NCBI GenBank assembly: GCA_902794535.1
Contig: CADBHQ010000004.1
Coordinates: forward strand, 62,001 to 126,000
Direction of reading: 5' to 3'
Source of the DNA: Fibrobacter succinogenes
Lineage (GTDB): Bacteria > Fibrobacterota > Fibrobacteria > Fibrobacterales > Fibrobacteraceae
Length of the DNA stretch: 64,000 bases
Below the pieces are notes generated by a model. It saw only the letters and a program-made list of their open reading frames with translations, was not told the DNA's origin and did not search any database. This document shows positions 9,538-17,310 of this stretch, piece after piece (positions within the stretch are counted from its first letter, which is position 1; each line of letters starts with the position of its first letter). Both the position numbers and the translations under genes were made by a program.

Positions 9538-9561
9538 TGTTTTCCATCCTGTTACACCAAG

Positions 9562-9590
9562 AATATATCTCTTTTTTACCCCCTTGTCAA
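9562..9590 (-). promoter_or_regulatory. Sigma-70-type promoter for the TIGR02147-like/lipoprotein unit
   Basis: On the minus strand, TTGACA (9590-9585), a 17-nt spacer, and TATATT (9567-9562). The -35 is perfect and the -10 matches 5 of 6. It is about 25 nt upstream of the chosen start codon at 9537. Confidence 0.8.
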
Positions 9591-9660
9591 TATTTTTATG
9601 CAACAAAAGTTAAGTTTTTTAAGAAAAATCACAAGATTTTGTCAATCCTTCTAAAATTAT

Positions 9661-9720
9661 TTTCTATATGCAACGTTTAGGCTGTATATGCAACACTTGC
9701 TTTCTATATGCAACATTTGT
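9661..9720. repeat. Three tandem 20-nt repeats, candidate operator array
   Basis: Three units of exactly 20 nt (9661-9680, 9681-9700, 9701-9720), each containing TATATGCAAC after a variable start and followed by RYTT or similar. A fourth, looser copy (TTTTTATGCAAC, 9593-9604) overlaps the spacer just upstream of the -35 box. The 20-nt phase equals about two helical turns, as expected for a protein binding one DNA face. The array lies between the tatC stop and the promoter of the TIGR02147-like gene. Confidence 0.75.
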
Positions 9721-9752
9721 TGGATGGTCCTCGGCGAAATGAGAAAACGCAA

Positions 9753-10481
9753 TCAGGCGTTTTGGTCAGGAGATTTCTTTTTAAAGCGCCTTGCGGCCAA
9801 AAGTCCGGCTTCAAAAAGCAGGTAAGTCGGCGCTCCCAGGATAATCTGGCTCAAAATATCGGGCGGCGTGAGCAATGCCGCTATTACGAGAATGCCAATG
9901 ACAACGTAGGGCCGCTTGTCGCAAACGGTTTCGTAGCTCACGATGCCACCGCGAATCAAGGCGTACGTCACCAGCGGGAATTGGAACATGCAGCCGAACG
10001 CAAGCGAAAGCCAGAGTGCAAGCGAAATCAAGTTCGAAACGCCGAATACGGGCGTTAGTGTTTCGCCCGCAAAGCTCATGCCGAACTGCACAATCAATGG
10101 AAAACATACAATCAGGCAGAATGCAACGCCTGCAATAAACAGCATGCTCGTAAGCCCGACAATCGAGCGGATGAATCGCTTTTCTTTTTCGTAAAGCGCG
10201 GGCAGCACGAACTGCCAAATGTTCCAGGCGATATAAGGCGAAAATAAAACGACGTCCAAAAGAGCTGCAATCTTAAGCTGCAGCAGGAATACTTCCATCG
10301 GAGAAAAGTAATGTAGCGTGATTCCGCTCTGTAAGGTAATTTGTTCGCAAAACCAGTTCAGTACGTAGGGCGAAGCTAAAAAGAGCGGGACAATGCCAAT
10401 CGCAAGCGCTACGAAAGAACGAATCAGCGCTCGCCGGAGCGCTTCCAGGTGAGAAACTAAACTAGATTCCGCGTCTTGCAT
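9753..10481 (-). CDS. tatC: Sec-independent protein translocase TatC
   Basis: Inner-membrane core of the twin-arginine translocase, which recognises RR signal peptides and recruits TatA. It is 242 aa with six hydrophobic segments. The N-terminal SHLEALRRALIRS is the TatC signature (usually HLxELRxR). FSPMEVF and the glutamate in the first periplasmic loop are typical, and TPPDILSQ near the C-terminus is conserved. It starts 10 nt after tatA, so the pair is an operon read on the minus strand. The tail KKKSPDQNA is basic and cytoplasmic. No tatB is seen; many non-proteobacteria have only tatA and tatC. Confidence 0.95.
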   Translation of the reverse strand: MQDAESSLVSHLEALRRALIRSFVALAIGIVPLFLASPYVLNWFCEQITLQSGITLHYFSPMEVFLLQLKIAALLDVVLFSPYIAWNIWQFVLPALYEKEKRFIRSIVGLTSMLFIAGVAFCLIVCFPLIVQFGMSFAGETLTPVFGVSNLISLALWLSLAFGCMFQFPLVTYALIRGGIVSYETVCDKRPYVVIGILVIAALLTPPDILSQIILGAPTYLLFEAGLLAARRFKKKSPDQNA

Positions 10482-10491
10482 TCTAGCGAAT

Positions 10492-10692
10492 TTACTTCTT
10501 GTCTTCGGCTTCGGCGGCTTTCTCGACTGTTTTCTGCAGGTCTTCGGCTTCTTCCTTCAGGGCGTCCTTCGCCTTCTTGTATTCGTTCTGGGCCTTGCCG
10601 AGCGAGCGGGCGAGTTCAGGAATGCGCTTTGCCCCGAACAGCAAAAGCACAACGACCACAATCAAGATAATTTCAGGAATTCCGATAGACAT
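10492..10692 (-). CDS. tatA: Sec-independent protein translocase TatA
   Basis: 66-residue single-span TatA. N-terminal membrane helix IGIPEIILIVVVVLLLFGAKR with the conserved FGAKRIPELARSLGKA hinge and amphipathic helix, then a charged, Ala/Glu/Lys-rich tail. The ATG at 10692 is preferred over one 39 nt upstream because AAGGAAGG stands 5 nt before it and TatA proteins start close to the membrane helix. tatC follows on the same strand after 10 nt. The AT-rich stretch between the CobW gene's terminator and this gene (minus-strand TATATT near 10720) is the likely promoter region. Confidence 0.95.
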   Translation of the reverse strand: MSIGIPEIILIVVVVLLLFGAKRIPELARSLGKAQNEYKKAKDALKEEAEDLQKTVEKAAEAEDKK

Positions 10693-10728
10693 GTTACCTT
10701 CCTTTTTTGTGAAATATAATATAAAAAA

Positions 10729-10749
10729 CACCCCGATAAAATCGGGGTG
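10729..10749 (-). terminator. Intrinsic terminator after the CobW-family gene
   Basis: Perfect 9-bp stem CACCCCGAT / ATCGGGGTG with a 3-nt loop. On the minus strand it is followed by TTTTTTATA. It lies 27 nt after the stop of the CobW gene at 10776. Confidence 0.9.
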
Positions 10750-10775
10750 CCTTGAATTTAATTTATTCTAGTAGA

Positions 10776-12089
10776 TTACTCACCAAGGCAGCTATCCATT
10801 GCGGCGATAATCTTCTTCTTGTCCATGTGCTGGCCAATGAAGACAAGACGAATAATGCGGTCGCCGTACTTTTCGTCCCACACCTTGAGCAGGTCCGGAT
10901 TTTCGCGCAGAATGCGCTTCTGTTCGGCTTCGCTTTCGCTGGCGAACCACGGTCCGAAATTCTGGGCAGAAGCCTGCTTGCCGGCCTGTTCGAACAGGTA
11001 GCTGTTATCGCGTTCGTCTTCGAACCACACGAGACCCTTGGTGCGGATAATGCTGGTCGGATAGTCGTCGAGCAACACTTCGAAGCGTTCACGAATCAGC
11101 GGACGGCGGCGTTCGTACACGAACGTACTGATGCCGTATTCGTCACCATGCGGATGGTCCTTGTCATGGTGATGGCCGCAATGGCACACGCCGTGTTCAT
11201 GGTCGCAGTGGCTATGGTCTTCATGATCGTGGTCGTGTTCATCATGGTCATGGTGATGATGTTCGTGTTCGTCATGGTCATCGTCATCATCATGGTCATG
11301 ATGGTGGTGATGTTCATGTTCGTCGTGGTCATCATCTTCGTCTTCGGGAGACGTTTCCTTCATGAGTTCCTTGGCCCAAGCGGCGGAGTTGCCGACCTTT
11401 TCGAAATCGAACTGCTTGGTGTCCAAGATATCCTTCATTTCGACCTTGCCGTAATTCGTCTCGATCATCTTGGCTTCAGGCTGCAAGGCGCGAACCACGG
11501 CTTTCACGTGTTCAAGGTCGGTTTTAGACAAACTATCAACCTTGTTCATCACGATGGTGTTGCAGAATTCAATCTGCTGAATTAGTAGGTTGGCGATGTC
11601 TTCTTCTTCGAGATCCTTGTCGAGCAGTTTCTGTCCGCCGGCGAATTCGTCGGCAAGGCGTGCTACGTCAACCACAGACACGATGTTGTCCAGATGGCAG
11701 GGGAGCGGGCGACCGTCGCGGCTCTGCAACTGGGCGCCGGCCATGCAAATGGTCTGTGCGATAGGAATCGGTTCGCAAATACCGCTCGCTTCAATCAGAA
11801 TATAGTCGAACTTGTTCATTTCCAACAGTTCGGCAATTTGTTCCAAAAGGTCGGTCTTCAGGGAGCAGCAAATGCAGCCGTTCGACAGCGGAACAACCTT
11901 TCCGGAATCTTCTTTAGTGATGTTTCCGCCCTTTTCGATGAGCGTCTGGTCAATGTTCACTTCGCCGATGTCGTTCACGATCACGGCGACATGGTAACCT
12001 TGCTGGTTGTTGAGAACAAAATTGAGAAGGGTGGTTTTTCCGGCTCCGAGGTAGCCGGTGAGCAGCGTAATAGGTACTGACTTTTTCAT
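10776..12089 (-). CDS. CobW/COG0523-family GTPase, probable zinc metallochaperone
   Basis: 437-residue G3E-family P-loop GTPase. Walker A is GYLGAGKTT (about residues 12-20), the metal-binding CxCC motif is GCICCSL (about 73-79), and the guanine specificity motif is NKVD (about 183). About residues 247-310 form an extraordinary His/Asp/Glu-rich loop with dozens of His plus CHCGHHH, expected to bind several zinc or other divalent ions. The C-terminal half matches the CobW C-terminal domain (LVWFEDERDNSYLFEQAG). Such proteins hand zinc (sometimes cobalt or nickel) to client enzymes when metal is scarce. The leader carries a minus-strand terminator hairpin 45 nt before the ATG, suggesting attenuation. 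The metal is not determined by the sequence. Confidence 0.9.
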   Translation of the reverse strand: MKKSVPITLLTGYLGAGKTTLLNFVLNNQQGYHVAVIVNDIGEVNIDQTLIEKGGNITKEDSGKVVPLSNGCICCSLKTDLLEQIAELLEMNKFDYILIEASGICEPIPIAQTICMAGAQLQSRDGRPLPCHLDNIVSVVDVARLADEFAGGQKLLDKDLEEEDIANLLIQQIEFCNTIVMNKVDSLSKTDLEHVKAVVRALQPEAKMIETNYGKVEMKDILDTKQFDFEKVGNSAAWAKELMKETSPEDEDDDHDEHEHHHHHDHDDDDDHDEHEHHHHDHDEHDHDHEDHSHCDHEHGVCHCGHHHDKDHPHGDEYGISTFVYERRRPLIRERFEVLLDDYPTSIIRTKGLVWFEDERDNSYLFEQAGKQASAQNFGPWFASESEAEQKRILRENPDLLKVWDEKYGDRIIRLVFIGQHMDKKKIIAAMDSCLGE

Positions 12090-12133
12090 AGTACCTTAAA
12101 ATTTAGCTTTTTTTGCTTTTTTCGGCAAAAAAC

Positions 12134-12166
12134 AAAAAAAACTAGCCCAGCAGAGCCGGACTAGTT
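12134..12166 (-). terminator. Terminator/attenuator hairpin in the CobW-gene leader
   Basis: Minus-strand RNA reads AACUAGUCCGGC, loop UCU, GCUGGGCUAGUU, then a run of U. All 12 pairs form if two G-U wobbles are allowed; on the plus strand those two become A-C mismatches, so the element is built for the minus strand. It lies between a possible promoter (TTGTCA 12234-12229, 17 nt, TATCTT 12211-12206) and the CobW ATG at 12089. It would therefore stop transcription before the gene unless read-through is permitted, or end a very short RNA. Confidence 0.75.
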
Positions 12167-12415
12167 TTTTGGGGGTTAGGAGGAGAACAAAGAGTTCTGT
12201 TGTATAAGATATAAAAATTTGGGGGGTGTGACAAGATGTAAACTGAAATTTTTCTTATTATTTTGTTATTTTTGCATTTTTTATGTGATTTGAACTTATT
12301 GCGTGGCACAAAAAGTTCCATTTTGCCCGTTTAGGGGTGTTTGGGACTCCTTTTGTGGTCAAATTTCTGTTTTTTGCGTAAAAACGGCTATATTTGCTTA
12401 AAGAATGGAGATTCT

Positions 12416-12829
12416 ATGAACTGTCGAATACTGATGCGTTTCGTTGGAACGACCGACGAACTTTCCGCCGTATATGATGCCCTGATGGAGCAGTATCCCG
12501 AAATGGATCTGCCCAGCGAAGATAGCGGCGACTGGTATTCGGTGGACGACGTGATGATGGACGAGTACGAATGCCGTTTCGAAGAACTCCCCGAAGGCGA
12601 ACTCTTGGCAATGGATGGTTCCGTCCTTATCGAAGATGAACTCCCCGAAGACTTCTTTGCTGATCTTATGGATCGCTTTGAACGTGTGTTTGGCGCATTC
12701 AAGTGGTCGTCGTTAGATGTTGGTGTCGGTTGCGGAGTCAGCGATGGCTGGGGCGAATTCAATCCAGATTACGCCGACGATTATTCCGACGAAGCTAACG
12801 AAATTTCCGAAGCTGTCCTCGGTTTCTAA
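12416..12829 (+). CDS. Acidic hypothetical protein
   Basis: 137-residue, strongly acidic protein (many Asp and Glu, e.g. DMVDD-like and DYADDYSDEANE segments near the C-terminus). It has no signal peptide or membrane segment, so it should be cytoplasmic. I do not recognise a family. Start chosen at the ATG preceded by GGAG at 12407-12410; an in-frame ATG 75 nt upstream gives a Cys/aromatic-rich extension that looks non-coding. Its last four bases overlap the end of the convergent radical SAM gene. The roughly 325-nt region upstream contains the divergent leader of the CobW gene. A sequence-profile search would be needed to suggest a function. Confidence 0.75.
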   Translation: MNCRILMRFVGTTDELSAVYDALMEQYPEMDLPSEDSGDWYSVDDVMMDEYECRFEELPEGELLAMDGSVLIEDELPEDFFADLMDRFERVFGAFKWSSLDVGVGCGVSDGWGEFNPDYADDYSDEANEISEAVLGF

Positions 12830-13917
12830 TCCAAGTTTTTAATCATTAAATTGTCACACACTTCTGCAAGCATGCGTTCGTGCGTGCAGACTTCAGGCGA
12901 TATGCCTTCGATAGAACCGGTGCTGTAAAAAGAAGTGCAGGCGCATTCATGTGCGCAGCAGCGGTAGCGTATGTCGCAACCTTCGCATTCTTTTTTGTCG
13001 TTGTCCAAGAACTGCTTAATTTGTTCGCATGCGTCTTCGTCGAATCCGGTAAAGACGTTACCTTGTAAGTAAGGCGGATTTTTGTTCGAGGTAATGAACC
13101 TCGTGCACGGGAACATATTGCCGTTGGTTGCAACGCCAATGGCGCCGTTGTATACGTGGCAAGAATATTGCCTGTATCGCAAATTTGAAAGGTACAGCTT
13201 TATTTTGTCTTGAATCGTGCCCAGGAACATCTTGTCGCCTTTTTCGCGGCATTCCTTCCAGTACAACGCCATCTTCTGGTATTGCAAGGCGAGTCTGTCA
13301 AAGTCTTCGCCGGTCCATTTACCGTCAAAGTCGACGCTTGTGGTAAGGTTCCTGAATCCCTGCTCGTGCAACCACTTGACGCTTTCGGCAAGGGTCTCGA
13401 TATGGGCGCGTGTTACGGTGCTTAAGGCGACTGCTCCTAACTTGACGAATCGCGGGATGTGTTTCTCGATGTCCTTGAAACTGCCGCCGTTATTTACGGT
13501 ACGGCGTGCTATGTTGTGGTGATGTTCCGGGCCGTCCAACGAAAGGTAAATGCGAAAGTGTTCCCGTTCGCAAAAATCAAAGAAAGAATCGTCAAAAAGC
13601 GTGCCGTTCGTGTTGACGGCAAAGTTGAGCTTAAAGTTGCTGGGAGCTTCGCCCTTGTCTATGGCTTCGGCAAGGAATGCCTTGGCGATGTTCTCGCCTT
13701 TGAAAATGGCGTCTTTGCGCAGTAACGGTTCGCCACCGAAAAAAGTAATGTTCAAATAAGTTTGCTTGAAAAACAGGCTGCGTTCTAGCCCCACGCGAAT
13801 CGCTTGCTCGAGCGTTTCGTCGTCCATCACGTTATGACGGGCAGAATGCGTGTCCTTATAATAACAATAGGAACAGCGCAAGTTGCACTGTTCCGTAAGG
13901 CATAGAACTAAGTTCAT
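12826..13917 (-). CDS. Radical SAM/SPASM protein, putative peptide or lipoprotein maturase
   Basis: 363-residue radical SAM enzyme with a C-terminal SPASM-type auxiliary cluster region. The SAM cluster motif is CNLRCSYC (C11, C15, C18), followed by ITFFGGEPLLR. The SPASM part has cysteines in YSCHVYNGAIGV, MFPCTRF, CEGCDIRYRCCAHECAC and a final C-x9-C. SPASM enzymes usually modify ribosomal peptides or proteins (anSME, PqqE and RiPP maturases). The start is set by an ATGA overlap with the stop of the upstream lipoprotein gene, implying tight coupling to that protein, the likeliest substrate. It may belong to the rSAM/lipoprotein or FibroRumin systems proposed from genome comparisons; that needs a profile search. 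Confidence 0.88.
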   Translation of the reverse strand: MNLVLCLTEQCNLRCSYCYYKDTHSARHNVMDDETLEQAIRVGLERSLFFKQTYLNITFFGGEPLLRKDAIFKGENIAKAFLAEAIDKGEAPSNFKLNFAVNTNGTLFDDSFFDFCEREHFRIYLSLDGPEHHHNIARRTVNNGGSFKDIEKHIPRFVKLGAVALSTVTRAHIETLAESVKWLHEQGFRNLTTSVDFDGKWTGEDFDRLALQYQKMALYWKECREKGDKMFLGTIQDKIKLYLSNLRYRQYSCHVYNGAIGVATNGNMFPCTRFITSNKNPPYLQGNVFTGFDEDACEQIKQFLDNDKKECEGCDIRYRCCAHECACTSFYSTGSIEGISPEVCTHERMLAEVCDNLMIKNLD

Positions 13918-14600
13918 GTAATGATGTCGTCTTGTTCGAAGGTCGTTACCATGCTCGTAATCAAGCACTTTGGATCTTTAGGATCGGTGCATATGTGGAT
14001 GTTGATGCAGGAAGGGTCTCCTTCGCGGCATTCCTGGCCGGTGGACGAACTGGAGGGCTGTTCTACTTCGCTCGAAGAGCTTTCTTCTACAATGGGATCG
14101 CCGGCGAGCGGTACCGGTTCTTCGGCGGAACTGCTTTGCGCGTTCACTTCGCTCGAAGAACTGCTTTCGAAGTCGCTTTCATCGGGAGCTTCGATAACGC
14201 CTGCTTCAGGAGGCGGATACGGTTCATCGGAAGAGGAACTGCTCAGAGGCTTGGCTTCGGAGGAAGAACTGGGTTCTGGGTAGATATCATCAGGAGGAAT
14301 GACGCCAGCTTGAGGAGGAAAATCTGGTTCTGCTGCAGACGAAAGTGCTTCGACAGCTGAACTGCTAAGAGCTTCATGACTCAGAGGAATATCGACAACG
14401 CTCGAACTGCTCGGAGTCTCGGTTTTGGGTGCTCCGGTGTCGGGATTCTCAAGATCGGGTCTCTCTGGAGCCGCGACGGAGCCGCTTTCTTCACAAGCGG
14501 TCAATGCAACGGCTGCAATGCCGAACGAGGCGGCAATGGCGCTCTTGGCGGCCAAACTGAGCTTCGCGCTGTTTTTGACGATTTTCTTCTCGATTTTCAT
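13914..14600 (-). CDS. Ser-rich lipoprotein coupled to radical SAM maturase, candidate substrate
   Basis: 228-residue secreted lipoprotein with signal segment about residues 20-36 and lipobox LTAC (Cys36). Most of the chain is low-complexity: SSSSS blocks alternate with Pro/Glu-rich segments. One motif recurs (PPQAGVIPPDD, PPPEAGVIEAPDE, and a weaker PLAGDPIVEE). The last 40 residues hold four Cys (QECREGDPSC, HICTDPKDPKC) and end EQDDIIT. Repeated short motifs plus a Cys-containing tail are what one would expect in a protein modified by a partner radical SAM enzyme, whose ATG overlaps this stop (ATGA). RBS AAGGAG stands 9 nt before the ATG. Lipoprotein nature is clear; being a substrate is inference. 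Confidence 0.82.
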   Translation of the reverse strand: MKIEKKIVKNSAKLSLAAKSAIAASFGIAAVALTACEESGSVAAPERPDLENPDTGAPKTETPSSSSVVDIPLSHEALSSSAVEALSSAAEPDFPPQAGVIPPDDIYPEPSSSSEAKPLSSSSSDEPYPPPEAGVIEAPDESDFESSSSSEVNAQSSSAEEPVPLAGDPIVEESSSSEVEQPSSSSTGQECREGDPSCINIHICTDPKDPKCLITSMVTTFEQDDIIT

Positions 14601-14696
14601 AGCAGAACTCCTTCCATCAAATCAAAATATATATAAACTAGCCCCCGATTTCTATAAGAAAAGCTGTTTTGCAAAAACCTGTGACCAAATACAAGA

Positions 14697-14721
14697 AAAT
14701 CCGCCCTTTTGAGGCGGATTT
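14697..14721 (-). terminator. Terminator after ilvN
   Basis: Perfect 9-bp stem AAATCCGCC / GGCGGATTT with a 7-nt loop, followed on the minus strand by TTCTTG and T-rich sequence. It lies 43 nt beyond the ilvN stop. Confidence 0.85.
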
Positions 14722-14764
14722 CTTGAAATCTTGGCGTGAAAGCCGAGCGGTCTTTTTTTTCCCG

Positions 14765-15262
14765 CTACGTCTGCTCTTCACCACGCAACATGATAACCTT
14801 ACCCGTGCGAATATATTCGACGATTTCGAACTTTTGCAACAGGCTCTTGAGCGTGTCGACCTTCTGGCTGTTTCCGGTGATCTGGATGATCATCGAAGTA
14901 GCGGTCATGTCCACGGTATTGGCGTGGAAGTGGTCGCAAAGCTGCAGAATTTCGGTACGCTGGTCCGGAGTGCAACGCACCTTGATCAGTGCGAGTTCCT
15001 TTTCCACGGCGTCGGTATCGGTATGGTCCTTGGCCTGCACCACGTCCACGAGCTTTTCGAGCTGCTTGATAATCTGCATCAAGATCTCGGGATTGCCGTG
15101 AGCGATGATGTTCATACGGCTAAAGTTCGGGTCGAGCGTGGGGGAGACCACCAGGGAATCGATGTTGTAACCACGGCGGGAGAACACGAGGGCGATGCGC
15201 ACGAGCACGCCCGGGCGGTTTGCAACTAACAAACTAATAGAATGTGCTTTATCCTTTAACAT
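14765..15262 (-). CDS. ilvN: Acetolactate synthase small (regulatory) subunit
   Basis: 165-residue regulatory subunit of acetohydroxyacid synthase. The N-terminal ACT domain (SISLLVANRPGVLVRIALVF, then RRGYNIDSLVV) binds valine for feedback inhibition; the C-terminal domain (residues about 85-160) contacts the large subunit. Length is typical of IlvH/IlvN. It begins 11 nt after the end of the large-subunit gene, so the two form an operon read on the minus strand, ended by a terminator 43 nt downstream. Confidence 0.96.
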   Translation of the reverse strand: MLKDKAHSISLLVANRPGVLVRIALVFSRRGYNIDSLVVSPTLDPNFSRMNIIAHGNPEILMQIIKQLEKLVDVVQAKDHTDTDAVEKELALIKVRCTPDQRTEILQLCDHFHANTVDMTATSMIIQITGNSQKVDTLKSLLQKFEIVEYIRTGKVIMLRGEEQT

Positions 15263-15273
15263 GGCTTATCTCC

Positions 15274-16958
15274 TTAGGTCGATCCCGTGGGCTTTTCAAG
15301 TTGAGTCTTCGGCTGTTCGGTAATCATGCTCGTAATCGGAGCACCGGCCGGAATCATCGGGAACACGTTGTCTTCCTTTTCGCATTCGCAGTGGATGAGC
15401 ACCGGGCCTTCGTTGTATTCCAAAGCCTTCTGAATCACGCGTTCGGCGTCGGCGCTACGCTTGATGCGCAGACCGAGAATGCCGTAAGCTTCAGCGAGCT
15501 TCACGAAGTCGGGATTGCCCTTCATGTCCACGCAGCTGTAACGCTTGTCGTAGAACATGTCCTGCCACTGGCGCACCATGCCCAGGTACTTGTTGTCCAT
15601 CACGAAAATCTTGATGGGGAGCTTGTGGATGGCGGCCGTTGCAAGTTCTGCTTCGGTCATCTGGAAACCTCCGTCACCGCAGAAGGTCACCACCGGCCAA
15701 CCGGTTTCGTTGCCGAAAGCGGCGCCAATGCAAGACGGAAGGCCAAAGCCCATGGTGCCTGCGCCGCCACTGGAGTGGAGCTGGCGCGGATAATTGGTGT
15801 GGAAGAACTGTGCCACCCACATTTGCCTTGAGTGAGGTCGCTCACAGTCTGAATCACATGCTGCATACGCAGACCGCCCTGCTTCGGGTAGGTCAGCGGG
15901 AAACGCTTCTTCCAAGACTGGCAAGTCTTCACCCATTCGGCGGTGTCGAGCTTACCCACGAGCGGCAAGAGCTGTTCCAGAACGAGCTTTGCATCGCCGC
16001 ACATGAACACATCCGGCTGCAACACCTTGCCTTCTTCGGCAGGGTCGATGTCGATGTGCATCTTGATGGCGTCCTTACAGAAAACGTCAAGCTTACCGGT
16101 AATACGGTCGTCCCAGCGGCTACCGATCGAAAGAATCAAGTCGCAATCGAGAACGGCCTTGTTGGCGTACACGGTGCCGTGCATGCCGAGCATACCGAGA
16201 GAAAGTTCATGGTCAGTCGGGAAGGTGCCAAGGCCGAGCAAGGTGCAGCACACCGGGGCGTTCAGCTTTTCGGCGAGTTCCTTCACCTGGCGGCTAGCGC
16301 CGGAAATCATAGCGCCGTGGCCCACGAGCAAGAGCGGCTTCTTGGATTTCTTCAAGTATTCTGCAGCCTTTTCGATGCTTTCAGTAGAAGCGTAGCTCGG
16401 GATCTTGTAACCCGGAAGGTCCATCTTGTCGGTGAACGGAGCGGTGCAGGGGCCTGCAGTCACATCCTTCGGCAAGTCAATAAGCACGGGGCCCGGACGG
16501 CCGCTGCGTGCAATGTGGAAGGCTTCCTTCATAATGCGCGGCAAGTCGTTGGAATCCTTCACCAAGTAAGAATGCTTCACGGCTGCAAAAGTCATACCGC
16601 TGGTATCGCATTCCTGGAAGGCGTCCTTACCCAAGTTCGGAGTAGTCGTCTGAGCGGCAAGAACCACAATCGGGCTAGAATCCATAAGGGCGGTGTAGAT
16701 ACCGGTAAAGGTGTTGGTGGCGCCCGGACCAGAAGTGACGAGAGCGACGCCGACCTTGCCGGTCTGGCGAGCGTAACCGTCGGCCATGTGGGTAGCACCC
16801 TGTTCGTGGCGGGTCAACACTACTTTAATATTGGAATCCAGAATGGCATCGAACATCGGGATGGCCGATCCACCGGGATAACCGAAAATGGTATCAATTC
16901 CTTCGCGCTTGAGGCATTCGATAATCACCTCTGCGCCACTTAATGGAGAATTTGCCAT
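15274..16958 (-). pseudogene. ilvB: Acetolactate synthase large subunit, frame broken near 15822
   Basis: ThDP-dependent large subunit of acetohydroxyacid synthase, first common enzyme of valine, leucine and isoleucine synthesis. The N-terminal frame (16958 to about 15823) holds the catalytic Glu in TRHEQGATHMADGYAR and GPGATN. The C-terminal frame (about 15822 to 15274) holds QFFHTNYPRQLHSSGGAG, GDGGFQ and the ThDP/Mg segment ending MDNKYLG. Between LTQGK and MWVAQ the otherwise invariant TTDVGQHQ-type segment is absent; compared with the family about 34 nt is missing, which shifts the frame. No other copy is in the window. It may be a real mutation or an assembly error; the rest of both frames looks well preserved. 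Confidence 0.85.
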
Positions 16959-17004
16959 AACTTTTCCTATCTAAATTAGGTTCTTGTTTTAAAAATATGG
17001 CTGA

Positions 17005-17033
17005 AATATAGAACGAAAGCCCCCTAGTGGCAA
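17005..17033 (-). promoter_or_regulatory. Sigma-70-type promoter for ilvBN
   Basis: On the minus strand TTGCCA (17033-17028), a 17-nt spacer and TATATT (17010-17005), each 5 of 6 to consensus. It lies about 46 nt before the ilvB start. The remaining 16959-17249 gap is AT-rich; I saw no leader peptide or attenuator hairpin in it. Confidence 0.8.
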
Positions 17034-17249
17034 GAGATTTTCTCTAAAATATCCAAAAATTTTTAAGATTTTTTGAAAAGTTGTGATTTTTTATACCTTG
17101 TGTTCTAAAAAGTTTGCCTGTTTTAGGTGTATTTTTGAGAAGTCTTTTGTTTTTGACTATGAAAATCTGTGCGTTTTTGATGTAAGTTTGTGAAAATTTA
17201 GATTTTGAATAAAGTAAATCGTATGTTTTTGTGGTTAAGTTTAAATAAA

Positions 17250-17278
17250 AAGACCCTTTCGGGGGCCGAAAGGGTCTT
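17250..17278 (-). terminator. Terminator after the RidA-like gene
   Basis: Perfect 13-bp stem AAGACCCTTTCGG / CCGAAAGGGTCTT with a 3-nt loop, followed on the minus strand by TTTATTTAAA. It is 32 nt past the stop at 17311. Confidence 0.93.
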
Positions 17279-17310
17279 GAAAAGGGTGGCTTTTATGAAA
17301 AAATGACTTT

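Noticed and set aside
9661..9720. The 20-nt repeats as a short CRISPR array
   Set aside because: The units are contiguous with no unique spacers, only three copies are present and no cas genes are nearby.
14736..15101. Plus-strand frames opposite ilvN and ilvB
   Set aside because: They are shadows of the conserved minus-strand ilvBN genes and have no family motifs.
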